Below are positions 1 through 8,728 of a stretch of 11,090 nucleotides of DNA, one piece after another. Positions within the stretch are counted from its first letter, which is position 1. Each line of letters begins with the position of its first letter. This DNA is from Paraprevotella stercoravium (GTDB lineage: Bacteria > Bacteroidota > Bacteroidia > Bacteroidales > Bacteroidaceae). Location: NCBI GenBank assembly GCA_018883665.1, contig JAHLFU010000038.1, positions 1-11,090 on the forward strand. The letters are read 5' to 3'. Below the pieces are notes generated by a model. The model had not been told where the DNA came from. It made no database searches and saw nothing but the letters and a program-made list of their open reading frames with translations. Position numbers and translations under genes: made by a program.

Positions 1-2
1 CG

Positions 3-155
3 TCGGAAAACGACCTTCAAATTGACTTAGCAGCATATGGCTTTTCTTGCAAATTTAGTCGCTTTCATTCCATTAGAAAAGCTGCACCAGCGGACTTAAC
101 AGATTTTAGTACATTTATCACCACACGGAGAAATTTTGAAGCAATCTTTCAATAA
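3..155 (+). CDS. C-terminal end of an unidentified plus-strand protein (5' end outside window)
   Basis: One plus-strand frame is open from the left edge of the window for 50 codons and ends at a TAA at 153-155. The peptide has a normal, protein-like composition, with hydrophobic and charged residues well mixed, a segment reading AAPADLTDF, and an end at NFEAIFQ. I do not recognise the family. It converges on the defence operon and overlaps the methylase-like fragment antisense by about 38 bp. Its last residues may therefore be encoded by DNA that originally belonged to the methylase gene. Chance openness over 50 codons is possible in AT-rich DNA, so this is a tentative call. Sequence to the left of the window would settle it. 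Confidence 0.35.
   Translation, partial: SENDLQIDLAAYGFSCKFSRFHSIRKAAPADLTDFSTFITTRRNFEAIFQ
76..91 (-). terminator. weak terminator-like hairpin after the methylase fragment
   Basis: Read on the minus strand, GCTG, a GTG loop and CAGC form a 4-bp stem followed directly by TTTTC. It lies about 27 bp downstream of the stop of the methylase-like fragment, where the leftward operon would be expected to end. The stem is very short, so this is only a candidate. Confidence 0.18.
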
Positions 156-384
156 GGTCTCGCGAACGGCGTGTTCCGTACGGGTCATTAACACCAGAAC
201 GTTCGTTGAAGAAACGCCAATCATTACGCAGACTGCTCCACACGTAGTCGATAGCGGCGGAAGTGGATATGTCAAGACCAAAATCCTGTTGACGGTTGCC
301 CAACAGGTTTGTGTCACGTTCAATGTTATGCAGAATATCATCGGACAACAAATGGCCGTATATGTGAATGCTGGTATAATCCAT
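118..384 (-). pseudogene. truncated N-terminal fragment of an Eco57I/PglX-like DNA methyltransferase
   Basis: This 88-residue ORF begins 24 bp after the stop of the SNF2-like gene, so it is the fourth member of the leftward operon. Its pattern matches what I know of the N-terminus of large Eco57I/PglX-type adenine methylases found beside such helicases: a QQDFGL segment, an alpha-helical part with WSSLRNDWRFF, then DPYGTRRSRDLIERLL. In those proteins this leads into an LGY-like segment and the catalytic methylase domain. Here the frame stops at FSVW, and none of the three minus-strand frames down to position 1 continues a methylase. No SAM-binding motif or NPPY motif is present, so the fragment cannot methylate DNA. 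An independent small protein is the alternative. The family call is from pattern memory and is moderate. Confidence 0.5.
123..133. repeat. left copy of an 11-bp inverted repeat bracketing the defence cassette
   Basis: ACACGGAGAAA lies here in plus orientation and recurs in inverted orientation at 8928-8938. It overlaps the last codons of the methylase-like fragment, the place where that reading frame breaks off. Whether it is a recombination footprint or chance cannot be decided from this window. Confidence 0.3.
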
Positions 385-408
385 TTCAGTTGTTTTTATA
401 GTTTTACA

Positions 409-3303
409 TCAGTTGGTGTGGCTTGGAACAAACAGATATGCCGCAATGACATCCATAGGCAACACTGGTTCCACCACCTGATATTCGGTTGAGTTGATAT
501 ATGAACGGTATTTGGCAAATGCCTCTACAAGATGGTTGGCACGCTCAAGGGCTATCTGATCAGTATGCAAACGCAACTCATTCTCATCATTTATCCAACG
601 TATGGCATTGGTAAAAAGTAACTTTTGTGCGGTGAGGTCTATATTACCGGATGCCTTTGCATTGAGGAACAAGTTACAGGCTTCACCTTGCGATAGAAAA
701 TCGTGATTGTCTATACGCCCTCGATAGCCCAAGAATATCATTTCTTCACCAACCAATTCGCGGTCAATGATTTTCTTGTCACGTATGACACTGCGCACGC
801 GCATGAGAAGAACGGTTGTATTTTTTGATACCGCCGAAGTTTCCATAACCATAGCACGACAAGCGGCTAATTCACCACCATTGACAGAATCATTCACCAC
901 TGCACGACTGAGGTCTTCCACAAAAACGTGGTTACGCCCGATGTACATGTAATGCTTGGGAGTGGGTGATGCAAAGGAAATGTGTACCATGCCAGACTTA
1001 TTTACGTTATCCTTGAAATAGTGCCGCAGTTGGGGAGGAAGCTCCAACAAGTTGAAGGAATAGCACAAGGGTGCATCAGTCTTGACATTTACGTTTGCAT
1101 TGAACAGTTCCTGCACTACAAAGTCGCGAGTGTCGTCAACTCCACCAATAACGGACTTCGTTTCATTGAGCGTGGCAGTAAGCCTTGTCGGATCCATCTG
1201 TTTGTTGTTATGCGCAAAATAGGTGTGCGACATCTTCTCGTTTTCTTCCATGCGTTTCAACTGCATCTCCCGTTCTTCTTCCTCTTGCTTCAACCATTCT
1301 GGATCTTCGTCAAATAGAGAAAGCTGCATATAGTCTGTGCGTGTAGGTGCCTTTGCCTCGAATATGCGTTTCATGATTGTTTCCATCAGGGTGGCATCAT
1401 TATCGGCTATGGGCAGATAAACACCTAATTTACGGCGTATTTCCTCCTGTTTTTTATAAAGTACGTTGAGCACAATGTCATCAACCGGGTTGTTTTTTGA
1501 ATGTAAAGTGGAAATAAGTACAGTCGGTGAAGTTTGCCCGAAACGGTCTATACGTCCGTTACGTTGTTCCAATCGGTTCGGGTTCCACGGTAAGTCGTAA
1601 TGTATTACTGCCTCAAAACCTTGTTGTAGATTTACACCCTCGGAAAGACAGTCGGTACAAACGAGTACATGGGCATCGGTGCGTGTCAGTTCGTCAATCT
1701 TCATCTTGCGCTCCTCATCAGCCAGTCGGCTGGTAACGACTTCCACTGTTACTTTCTTATATTTTCGGTCATCGACAAGGTGCGTGCTTATGTATCGACC
1801 TACATAATCCGCAGTTTGTATATATTGGCAGAACACAATAGGATTCATGCCACTTGCCAACGAGAATTTCACTATTTCAAGAGCCTGACGCACCTTTTCA
1901 TCACTGTCGGTAGCCTTGATTTCATTCAAAGTCTTGATAAAGTCTCGGAATTTACGACGGTCAGCATTATCGACTTGTTCCAGAGCTTCCGGTACGACAT
2001 CATCTCCTGTAAGCAAATCTTTCAATGGGTCATTGAATACATAAATCTTCTCGTCCGTATCATCCGTATTCTGTTCCGACGCATCTGAACGTTTGTCTAT
2101 CTTGTTCTGTAACATGCTAATGCCGGCATCTGGACTCGACATTACACCGCGCATCAGGGCCAACAAATCCCAATAAATGTAACGCTGCTTACGTCGGTCG
2201 ACAGAACTTGCATTCCGAATACCATTCTTTACATATTCTATAAGGTCGGCAAGCAGGTCTCTATAAACAGGTTTATAGGTATAATCGTCATTATCTATCT
2301 GCACCCGTTCAGGAAAAACCACCTCACCACCAAGATAATGCTTGATGTCAGCACGACGGCGCTGTACAAAATAGTGTGAAAGCTCTTCACGCTCTTTGGC
2401 AGTCTGTAGCTGATAATGCTCAAATTTAGGGTCAAGCAATCCAATCAGGGATTGGAACTCCTCTGTTTGACCGCTGTGAGGGGTTGCAGTAAGCATGACA
2501 AGTTGTTGACCCGGTTTGTCGGAAAGGTCTTTCAGAAGGCGGTAGCGTTGTTGCTGATACTTGTTTGCACCGACAGGCTTGGCACAAGTATGCGCTTCAT
2601 CGACAATGACAAAATCGGGACAATGGTCAAGAAAGACATTACGACGACTGTCTTGTTTGATAAAGTCTATGGATATGACCTGGTATGGTATGTCACGGAA
2701 GATATTTTGGTCCGGACGCAACCATTTCTCCAAGCGGCTTATAGTGGAAGAACGTATTATTTCGGCGTCAAGTCCGAATTTGTCCTTGATTTCATTCTGC
2801 CATTGTTCACACAAATGAGGCAGGCATACCACGGCAAAACGGTTGATTTCACGACGGTCAAGCAATTCTTTGGCAATAAGCAATGATTCCAAAGTTTTGC
2901 CAATACCGACGTCATCGGATATTAGCAACCTGATTTTTTCCTGTTTTAACGCAAGAATGAGCGGCACCATTTGATAAGGGCGTGGCTCGAAAGACAATCT
3001 TCCAAGACAACGGAACGGTCCTGCTATGTCACGGAAAGACAGACGGCAGGCATTATAAAGAATGCGTGTGGAAAACTGATAGCTGTTTTCCCCTAAGATG
3101 TCGGCAGACGGATTTCTAAAATGATAGGGACACAAATTCAACTCCCCATCGTATAGTGGCAAGTAAAGAGCTACTGTTTCGGCATCCGTTCCGCCAAGTG
3201 GTTTTATGGTCATAAGGTCGTTGGCTTCAGATTGTTGTACGACCCACGGTCTGCCTCTGAACTCAACGAGTGTTCCTGTTTTATATTCCATAATTTTATT
3301 CAT
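409..3303 (-). CDS. SNF2-family helicase/ATPase, DISARM DrmD-like
   Basis: This 964-residue superfamily 2 ATPase is predicted to translocate on double-stranded DNA in a defence complex. After an N-terminal part of about 100 residues (GRPWVV, then CRLSFRDIAGPFRCLG), the motifs appear in order: PRPYQ at ~107, Walker A DDVGIGKT at 130-137, PHLCEQWQ at ~162, DEAH at 235-238, LTATPHSG at 271-278, TDCLSEGVNLQ at 550-560, and the arginine-finger motif QRNGRIDRFGQ at 580-590. All look intact. An acidic, charged helical stretch (~665-695) and an unassigned C-terminal ~270 residues follow. Length and the ADDVGIGKT-type/PHLCEQWQ signatures fit the DrmD group of DISARM class 1 rather than chromatin remodelers. 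Its ATG overlaps the stop of the preceding helicase (ATGA), implying coupled translation. An in-frame ATG four codons downstream (MEYK) is an alternative start. SNF2-type ATPase is near certain; DrmD-like is probable. Confidence 0.88.
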   Translation of the reverse strand: MNKIMEYKTGTLVEFRGRPWVVQQSEANDLMTIKPLGGTDAETVALYLPLYDGELNLCPYHFRNPSADILGENSYQFSTRILYNACRLSFRDIAGPFRCLGRLSFEPRPYQMVPLILALKQEKIRLLISDDVGIGKTLESLLIAKELLDRREINRFAVVCLPHLCEQWQNEIKDKFGLDAEIIRSSTISRLEKWLRPDQNIFRDIPYQVISIDFIKQDSRRNVFLDHCPDFVIVDEAHTCAKPVGANKYQQQRYRLLKDLSDKPGQQLVMLTATPHSGQTEEFQSLIGLLDPKFEHYQLQTAKEREELSHYFVQRRRADIKHYLGGEVVFPERVQIDNDDYTYKPVYRDLLADLIEYVKNGIRNASSVDRRKQRYIYWDLLALMRGVMSSPDAGISMLQNKIDKRSDASEQNTDDTDEKIYVFNDPLKDLLTGDDVVPEALEQVDNADRRKFRDFIKTLNEIKATDSDEKVRQALEIVKFSLASGMNPIVFCQYIQTADYVGRYISTHLVDDRKYKKVTVEVVTSRLADEERKMKIDELTRTDAHVLVCTDCLSEGVNLQQGFEAVIHYDLPWNPNRLEQRNGRIDRFGQTSPTVLISTLHSKNNPVDDIVLNVLYKKQEEIRRKLGVYLPIADNDATLMETIMKRIFEAKAPTRTDYMQLSLFDEDPEWLKQEEEEREMQLKRMEENEKMSHTYFAHNNKQMDPTRLTATLNETKSVIGGVDDTRDFVVQELFNANVNVKTDAPLCYSFNLLELPPQLRHYFKDNVNKSGMVHISFASPTPKHYMYIGRNHVFVEDLSRAVVNDSVNGGELAACRAMVMETSAVSKNTTVLLMRVRSVIRDKKIIDRELVGEEMIFLGYRGRIDNHDFLSQGEACNLFLNAKASGNIDLTAQKLLFTNAIRWINDENELRLHTDQIALERANHLVEAFAKYRSYINSTEYQVVEPVLPMDVIAAYLFVPSHTN

Positions 3304-6300
3304 TTTACGGGTGTAAATATATCTTTATAACAATCAACGAAATCCTTTAAGGGTGTTGCATAATGCCATGACAATACGATATACCCGGCTTCTTCGAGAA
3401 CCTCACGTTTGTTGCGGTCATCTTCTTGTATTTCGGGTCTGTCATGTGGCGTACCGTCGCAGAAGATGACGATACGGTCGTCATACATGAAATCCGGCTG
3501 TACAAAATATTGGTCGTGGAATGTCGGTTGCGCCTTATCGGGTAAGCGTAACCTATGTTCATAAAGATATTTCAAAAATTCATACTCTGTCGAACTATTA
3601 TGGTCACGGGCCGCTTCAAGTGCCTGATACTGCTCATCGTAACTCAATATTTGACCGGCTCGATGTACTTCAATCGACGCATCCTGCATTAGTTTAAGCG
3701 TGTTGTAAATCTTGCGTATGTCTATTTGCTGGTGATATGGCTGATTATAATAATTGAGCAGATTGCTGTAATCGGCCGGGGCCAACTTGTCGAGTTCTTC
3801 TTGCGTATATTCAGCCTTAGAGCCAAAGCATATTTCGTAGGCACGATTGACCACAGCATGATAAGACGCAGGTTCTTTCACTAAACGGTCAAGTATGCCC
3901 AAAGACCCTTCGGCATTTTCATAAATGAAAACGTTAGGCACATTTCCTTCGCCCATAACGTCAGCCCCGATTTCATTACTTTCTATTTGGAACACGTCTT
4001 CAATAGCTTGTTTGAAAGCGTAAAGGAATGTTCTGACCGCCTCTCTTTCATGCAGCATCAATGCTTCCATTGGCTGTATATAAATGGCATTGGCGGTCGT
4101 TTCGGTAAACAACTTAACGAATTTAGTGCGTTCAATCTCTTCTTCATGCAGTTGTTGTTCGTCACGTATGCGTGTCAGACGTTCGTTGCTAATCCAGTCA
4201 CCGGTCTTGGTGTCAAGTGCAAAACCATTACCGTTATTGTCGTTACGCGATTCAAGGAAATAGGTTATGCGGCAAGACGGGATGTAGCGGATGTTTGCAA
4301 GGTGCTGTTCGTTGTACTGCAATTCACACTCACAGATAGAACGGGGGTCGTCACTTGAAAAGTAAGTGGAAGTCTTGTAATACTTACGGTTACGTTCTTC
4401 CTCCTGGCAAGTTATTTTCTCTTCCTCAATGGCAATCATGTCCTGCGCCTGAATACAGGTACCGGGTATTAGTTGGGCTATGCCGTCAAGCGGTTCACCA
4501 GTAATGATGTCTGTATGATGCGTACCGAAGTCTTGGTTCTTATATATGACACCCGTTTTAGGATTATAGAAAAATTTATCGGAGTTCAATTCACCAGTGA
4601 GCATCATACGGGCTACACGGAACTTGCTGCCATTGTTGTAAATGATATTTTGCGGTCCAAATTCACTTAAAGCCAAGACCTTAGGACGGCTGAGATATTC
4701 AACTGCTTCAGACTTATACTGCAACATAACACGTTGTGGCAGGCGTGTGAAATTATAACCCGGCAGAAATCCTTCGCTTGCAAGGTAGCGGTAAGGATAG
4801 AACTCGTTTTCTTCCTTGTTCTTACCTTGATTTTGTCCGAGCAACATATCTCGTTGGTTGGTAGCACGCCTTTCTTTCATCAACGCATCTAATTTCTCTT
4901 TCGAATTATCTGCATAAATTTTATTCCTTATTATATGTTGCGCATCTTCTATTTGCTTTTGTGCTTCTTTGTATAGGGCACGCCATCTGTTAAGTGCATG
5001 GTCAAAATCATATTCATAAGCATCCAATGCTTGATCAATCCATTCATCGTTAAACCAAAGAGGCCTTTCAGTTTCAAGTTTACCTTTGAGGAATGTGTCA
5101 GATATTGCTTTATTGAACACTTCCTTTATTCTTTGTTTAAGTTCATAGGACAATTCAAGATGTATTTTTACATCCTCTCTTAAAGTGATGTCGTAAGGAT
5201 TGGAATAGTCAACCAAAGCTGATATTCCATCAGAAAGTTGCCGAATGGGGCAAAGAGACAAGATAGTGGAATGCAGATGTGTGCGGAACAATTCTTCATT
5301 GACAAGTTCCATACGCGGAGCTTTAACTTCGCCATTCACCATTTTCTGCGGATTGTGAAGGTAATAATTTTCATGCGAATTTCGTGGCCGACAATAAGTG
5401 TAAACCAAAGCGGCTTGTCCGCTACGTCCAGCACGACCGGCACGTTGAGTATAATTGGCAGGGGTGGGTGGAACATTTCTCATGCCGACAACAGAAAGAT
5501 CCTTGATGTCTATACCAAGTTCCATTGTCGGCGAACAGTAAAGGATTGGAAACTTACCCTCACGGAAGTCTTGTTCACGTTTTTCTCGTTCTTCTTTTGA
5601 AACCTGACCGGTATGGTCTTTAGCTTCAAGGTTCACTCCTCCGAGAGGTATGGTCTGATAAAAATCCTGGAAGAAAGCGTTTGGTTCGCTATGAGGTAGA
5701 TCTGATCCACCAAGAATGCGGACGCGAACCATATCTTGTCGAACAGTTTTTTTACCACCTGCGGCCCAAAGAATTGAACCGTAATCCAACTGATAAGTTC
5801 CATCATTTTCAATGATATAATTAGACAGGCTGGCAAAAAGGCTTTGCATGTATTGGATATAATCATCTGCACTATTCAAGTTTATTCCTGCATTTGCAGA
5901 GAGATAATCATGTACAAACACGGCAAGTTTACTTCTATAACCGCCGCTTTCAAGATTATATGATTTTCGACGACGCGGATTGACAAGGTATAATTCACTT
6001 GATGCTGCTATGCTATCACTTTCGTCAAGCGTCCATGGCTTTTTCAAGTTATCGCGTACCGCCTTACTTGTATCTTTTACCGCTTGTTGGGTTCGTTCAG
6101 GACTATACATACATAACTTATGCCTGAAATAATCCAAAATTTGGATGATGAAGATTTCTTTCTGCTCATCAGAAAGTCCTTCAAGCTCAGGAATGTCATA
6201 CAGTCGTTCAGAATCGTTTTCTCCCGTAATTTCATCATGTAAATATTTATAATCGACTTTAAGCAAGGCACAGTCTTCCAAGTTGGGGGTGATTACAGAC

Positions 6301-8477
6301 CAGTTACCTGCCAAATCATCGTATATGATAGTCGAAAGATAACGGATTAAAATCTCTTTTACATCATCCAAACGTTTTCCACGAAGGCCTGGACGGATTG
6401 AATAGTCATCAACAGCCAAATGTAAAGATTCAAATACCAGTCTTGCAATCTGAGTGCTGTCTATCGGTTTTCCTGCTTGTTTGATAGCATTCCAAACAGC
6501 AGAACGTACTTTACCAATACGAATAAAGTCATTAAAATGGCCGGCCTGCAAAGCTGCGTCTTGCCGAGCGTCCACGAATGTCATGACCTTTCTGTCCTTT
6601 TCTTCAATGCCGGCATTCTCCATAAGAATAATGTCTTCGTAAGACAAGATAGTTGTTGCCGTACTTCTTCCTTCTCCGCCAATTTTTGACAACTTTGCAA
6701 ATTCAGATTGCCTGCCTTTATATACAACACGGGCCGTCGGATCATACATCAATGGTGACGGCATATATATCGCTTCAATATAAGAATTATCATCTGCTGG
6801 TTTTACAAACGAAAAAACTCCAGACTGTGTGATGTAAATAATGCGTGGTATTCTTGATTCATAAGAACGCTTTAAGCGTCTTGTTCCAGTACGGGTTACA
6901 TTAAACCAGTCATTAGGTATATCGTCAGAATCAAGCGATAAGCGATAATCATTGACATTCTCACCTGTATGCGGAATTACAATGTATCCGTCATTATCAT
7001 CACCATCATCGTTTGTATCCATGCGACCATCAAAATTACGAGGTAGAATATGGCCTGATTTGTCATCCAATCTCACGACATAAAAATCGTGTCCGCTGTA
7101 TCGGCTGAATACGACAGGATAATACATGACCTTGGTATCTCCATGAGACAATTCTTCGCAATACAGTTTTTCCTCTACGGTAATCAAACGTGTGTTTGGT
7201 TCTCCCAATGTGACATATACATTACCAGTCTGTGGAATAAATTGATGTATTTTATATGGAAGCACATTTTCGGGATTTGCCAAGTTCACACGGTTACACC
7301 ATTCCAGAACAGACAAAAGATGAGTGCGGCATATTTCAAAATCAACATCGGTATAGCTTGCCAATTTCTTTGCAATATTTTCAACAGACATCGGATTACC
7401 TCGGAAATATTTTTTTGCCCTCTTGTCCCATTTTAACGCAATGTTTCGTTCAAGCCAAATTGTTGTCGGATATTGTTTTATCAAATCCACATTCTCAGAA
7501 ATTGGAACAGGTTGTTCTATAACACGGCGAAGTTCTTCCTCAGAAGGTTCTTCATCGCTTAGTCCTGTACTTAATGTTTCATCTATAACCTGCTCTTTTT
7601 GGAAATCACTGCCAAAGATGCAGGATGCCACTTCGGCAACCTTTTCACAACGTTGCTCATAAGTCATACTCTCATCAGCCACCATTGTAGCTGATGTTCC
7701 AAAGCACAATACATTGCCATTTGCAAGGGATTTGATACGTCGTATCAAAAACGAAACATCACTTCCTTGCATTCCACGATAGGTATGTAATTCGTCAAAA
7801 ATCAGAAAATGCAAATTATCAAGGAAACATTTTCGCAATTTTTCCTCGCCTTTATCCGCACGTGTCATTAAAAGTTCCAACATCATATAATTTGTAAGTA
7901 TGACATTGGGGGGAGTTTGTTGCATTTTTACACGTTGCTCATCATTTTCTTGTCCTGTGTACTTTCCAAATGTGAAAGGACAAGTATCACCCGTTACAGA
8001 TTCATATTGCTGGCGATAACGCTCTAATTCTTCTGATTGTGAATTGATAAGGGCATTCATTGGATATACGATGATTGCAACCGTTTTGTTCACACAATCA
8101 TCCTGGTGGTGCAAAATATAATTGAAGATAGTCGCCATAAATGTTCGAGATTTACCCGAGCCTGTGCCGGAAGTCACGATGAATTCCTTGCCACGACAGC
8201 CCAATTCTATGGCTTCTTGTTGATGCTTATAAAAGGGGGTATTGAAAAATTTCTCCAAATCCCTATGGATAGGAAGACCATTTTCAATCATTTTTGCCAC
8301 ATCAATACCTTTGGCGTAGTTTGGGTTAAATTGAATAAGTGCCTTGGGCCATAACCTTTCATCCTGGATGGCTTCAAAGACCTTTTGCTTTATTCGACTA
8401 TCTTTTATAGATATGAAACTTCCTATATAGCTTTTATAATTGCTTTTCAGATTATCATATATTTCTATTATATTCAT
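3300..8477 (-). CDS. giant DEAD/DEAH-box helicase with DUF1998-like region and C-terminal Vsr/DUF559-like nuclease
   Basis: This 1725-residue protein is the core of the cassette. Lobe 1 has Walker A SGTGSGKS (103-110), motif Ia YPMNALINSQ (~138), a Walker B variant DELH (228-231) and TSAT (261-264). Lobe 2 has FVDARQDAALQAGHFNDF (~634-651), CSPTMELGIDI (981-991), NVPPTPANYTQRAGRAGRSG (1001-1020) and YCRPRNSHENYY. These signatures are typical of the helicases that carry or accompany DUF1998 (DrmA/DrmB of DISARM, MrfA-like). Residues ~1455-1555, including NVFIYENAEGSLGILDRL, resemble DUF1998, but its usual cysteine cluster is not visible. Residues ~1630-1725 (PDF, FCDG, H678 counted from 1000, then RNKREVLEEAGY) look like a Vsr/DUF559-type endonuclease domain with acidic residues and histidine retained. 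It could unwind and cut foreign DNA. It follows the regulator by 8 bp and overlaps the SNF2 gene by 4 bp. Helicase is certain; the nuclease domain is likely. Confidence 0.9.
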   Translation of the reverse strand: MNIIEIYDNLKSNYKSYIGSFISIKDSRIKQKVFEAIQDERLWPKALIQFNPNYAKGIDVAKMIENGLPIHRDLEKFFNTPFYKHQQEAIELGCRGKEFIVTSGTGSGKSRTFMATIFNYILHHQDDCVNKTVAIIVYPMNALINSQSEELERYRQQYESVTGDTCPFTFGKYTGQENDEQRVKMQQTPPNVILTNYMMLELLMTRADKGEEKLRKCFLDNLHFLIFDELHTYRGMQGSDVSFLIRRIKSLANGNVLCFGTSATMVADESMTYEQRCEKVAEVASCIFGSDFQKEQVIDETLSTGLSDEEPSEEELRRVIEQPVPISENVDLIKQYPTTIWLERNIALKWDKRAKKYFRGNPMSVENIAKKLASYTDVDFEICRTHLLSVLEWCNRVNLANPENVLPYKIHQFIPQTGNVYVTLGEPNTRLITVEEKLYCEELSHGDTKVMYYPVVFSRYSGHDFYVVRLDDKSGHILPRNFDGRMDTNDDGDDNDGYIVIPHTGENVNDYRLSLDSDDIPNDWFNVTRTGTRRLKRSYESRIPRIIYITQSGVFSFVKPADDNSYIEAIYMPSPLMYDPTARVVYKGRQSEFAKLSKIGGEGRSTATTILSYEDIILMENAGIEEKDRKVMTFVDARQDAALQAGHFNDFIRIGKVRSAVWNAIKQAGKPIDSTQIARLVFESLHLAVDDYSIRPGLRGKRLDDVKEILIRYLSTIIYDDLAGNWSVITPNLEDCALLKVDYKYLHDEITGENDSERLYDIPELEGLSDEQKEIFIIQILDYFRHKLCMYSPERTQQAVKDTSKAVRDNLKKPWTLDESDSIAASSELYLVNPRRRKSYNLESGGYRSKLAVFVHDYLSANAGINLNSADDYIQYMQSLFASLSNYIIENDGTYQLDYGSILWAAGGKKTVRQDMVRVRILGGSDLPHSEPNAFFQDFYQTIPLGGVNLEAKDHTGQVSKEEREKREQDFREGKFPILYCSPTMELGIDIKDLSVVGMRNVPPTPANYTQRAGRAGRSGQAALVYTYCRPRNSHENYYLHNPQKMVNGEVKAPRMELVNEELFRTHLHSTILSLCPIRQLSDGISALVDYSNPYDITLREDVKIHLELSYELKQRIKEVFNKAISDTFLKGKLETERPLWFNDEWIDQALDAYEYDFDHALNRWRALYKEAQKQIEDAQHIIRNKIYADNSKEKLDALMKERRATNQRDMLLGQNQGKNKEENEFYPYRYLASEGFLPGYNFTRLPQRVMLQYKSEAVEYLSRPKVLALSEFGPQNIIYNNGSKFRVARMMLTGELNSDKFFYNPKTGVIYKNQDFGTHHTDIITGEPLDGIAQLIPGTCIQAQDMIAIEEEKITCQEEERNRKYYKTSTYFSSDDPRSICECELQYNEQHLANIRYIPSCRITYFLESRNDNNGNGFALDTKTGDWISNERLTRIRDEQQLHEEEIERTKFVKLFTETTANAIYIQPMEALMLHEREAVRTFLYAFKQAIEDVFQIESNEIGADVMGEGNVPNVFIYENAEGSLGILDRLVKEPASYHAVVNRAYEICFGSKAEYTQEELDKLAPADYSNLLNYYNQPYHQQIDIRKIYNTLKLMQDASIEVHRAGQILSYDEQYQALEAARDHNSSTEYEFLKYLYEHRLRLPDKAQPTFHDQYFVQPDFMYDDRIVIFCDGTPHDRPEIQEDDRNKREVLEEAGYIVLSWHYATPLKDFVDCYKDIFTPVK

Positions 8478-8485
8478 AGTGCGGC

Positions 8486-8707
8486 CTATTTATTTGAATT
8501 TATTTCTTTTGTGGGATTATTAACAAGTAAATCTGTCGGATCAACTTGCAATATTTCTGCTATTTTGTATAATACGGGAATTGGCGGTTGGACGGTGTTT
8601 GTCACATATGTGTTGACCGTCCTGAAACTTTTTCCCAACTGTTCGGCCAGCCACACTTGCTTTATTCCTTTAGCGGTAAGAACTTCTTTTATACGATTAT
8701 ATTGCAT
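8486..8707 (-). CDS. small XRE-family helix-turn-helix regulator
   Basis: This 73-residue protein is almost entirely one HTH domain. Residues ~3-60 match the XRE/Cro fold: RIKEVLTAKGIKQVWLAEQL is helix 1 and 2, KSFRTVNTYVTN the recognition helix region, and PPIPVLYKIAEILQVDPTDLL the closing helices typical of this family. A short polar tail follows, with no effector or peptidase domain. Such single-domain regulators are common just upstream of restriction-modification and other defence genes in Bacteroidota, where they are thought to time expression. It is the first gene of the leftward operon, ends 8 bp before the helicase start, and is AT-rich like the 5' half of that gene. Autoregulation from the upstream region is an inference. 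The HTH assignment is secure. Confidence 0.9.
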   Translation of the reverse strand: MQYNRIKEVLTAKGIKQVWLAEQLGKSFRTVNTYVTNTVQPPIPVLYKIAEILQVDPTDLLVNNPTKEINSNK

Positions 8708-8728
8708 TGCTTATGATTTTTGAGATTA

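Noticed and set aside
1..36. minus-strand ATG at 36 opening MLLSQFEGRFPT toward the left edge
   Set aside because: Only 12 codons are visible, with no supporting context; the overlapping plus-strand frame is at least as plausible.
2416..2886. 156-codon plus-strand ORF and similar long plus-strand frames inside 409-8477
   Set aside because: They lie antisense within helicase genes whose motifs are intact on the minus strand, so they are shadows.
409..8477. a complete canonical DISARM system
   Set aside because: A full methylase, a separate DrmB and a PLD-type DrmC are not present in the window, so only a DISARM-related label is justified.
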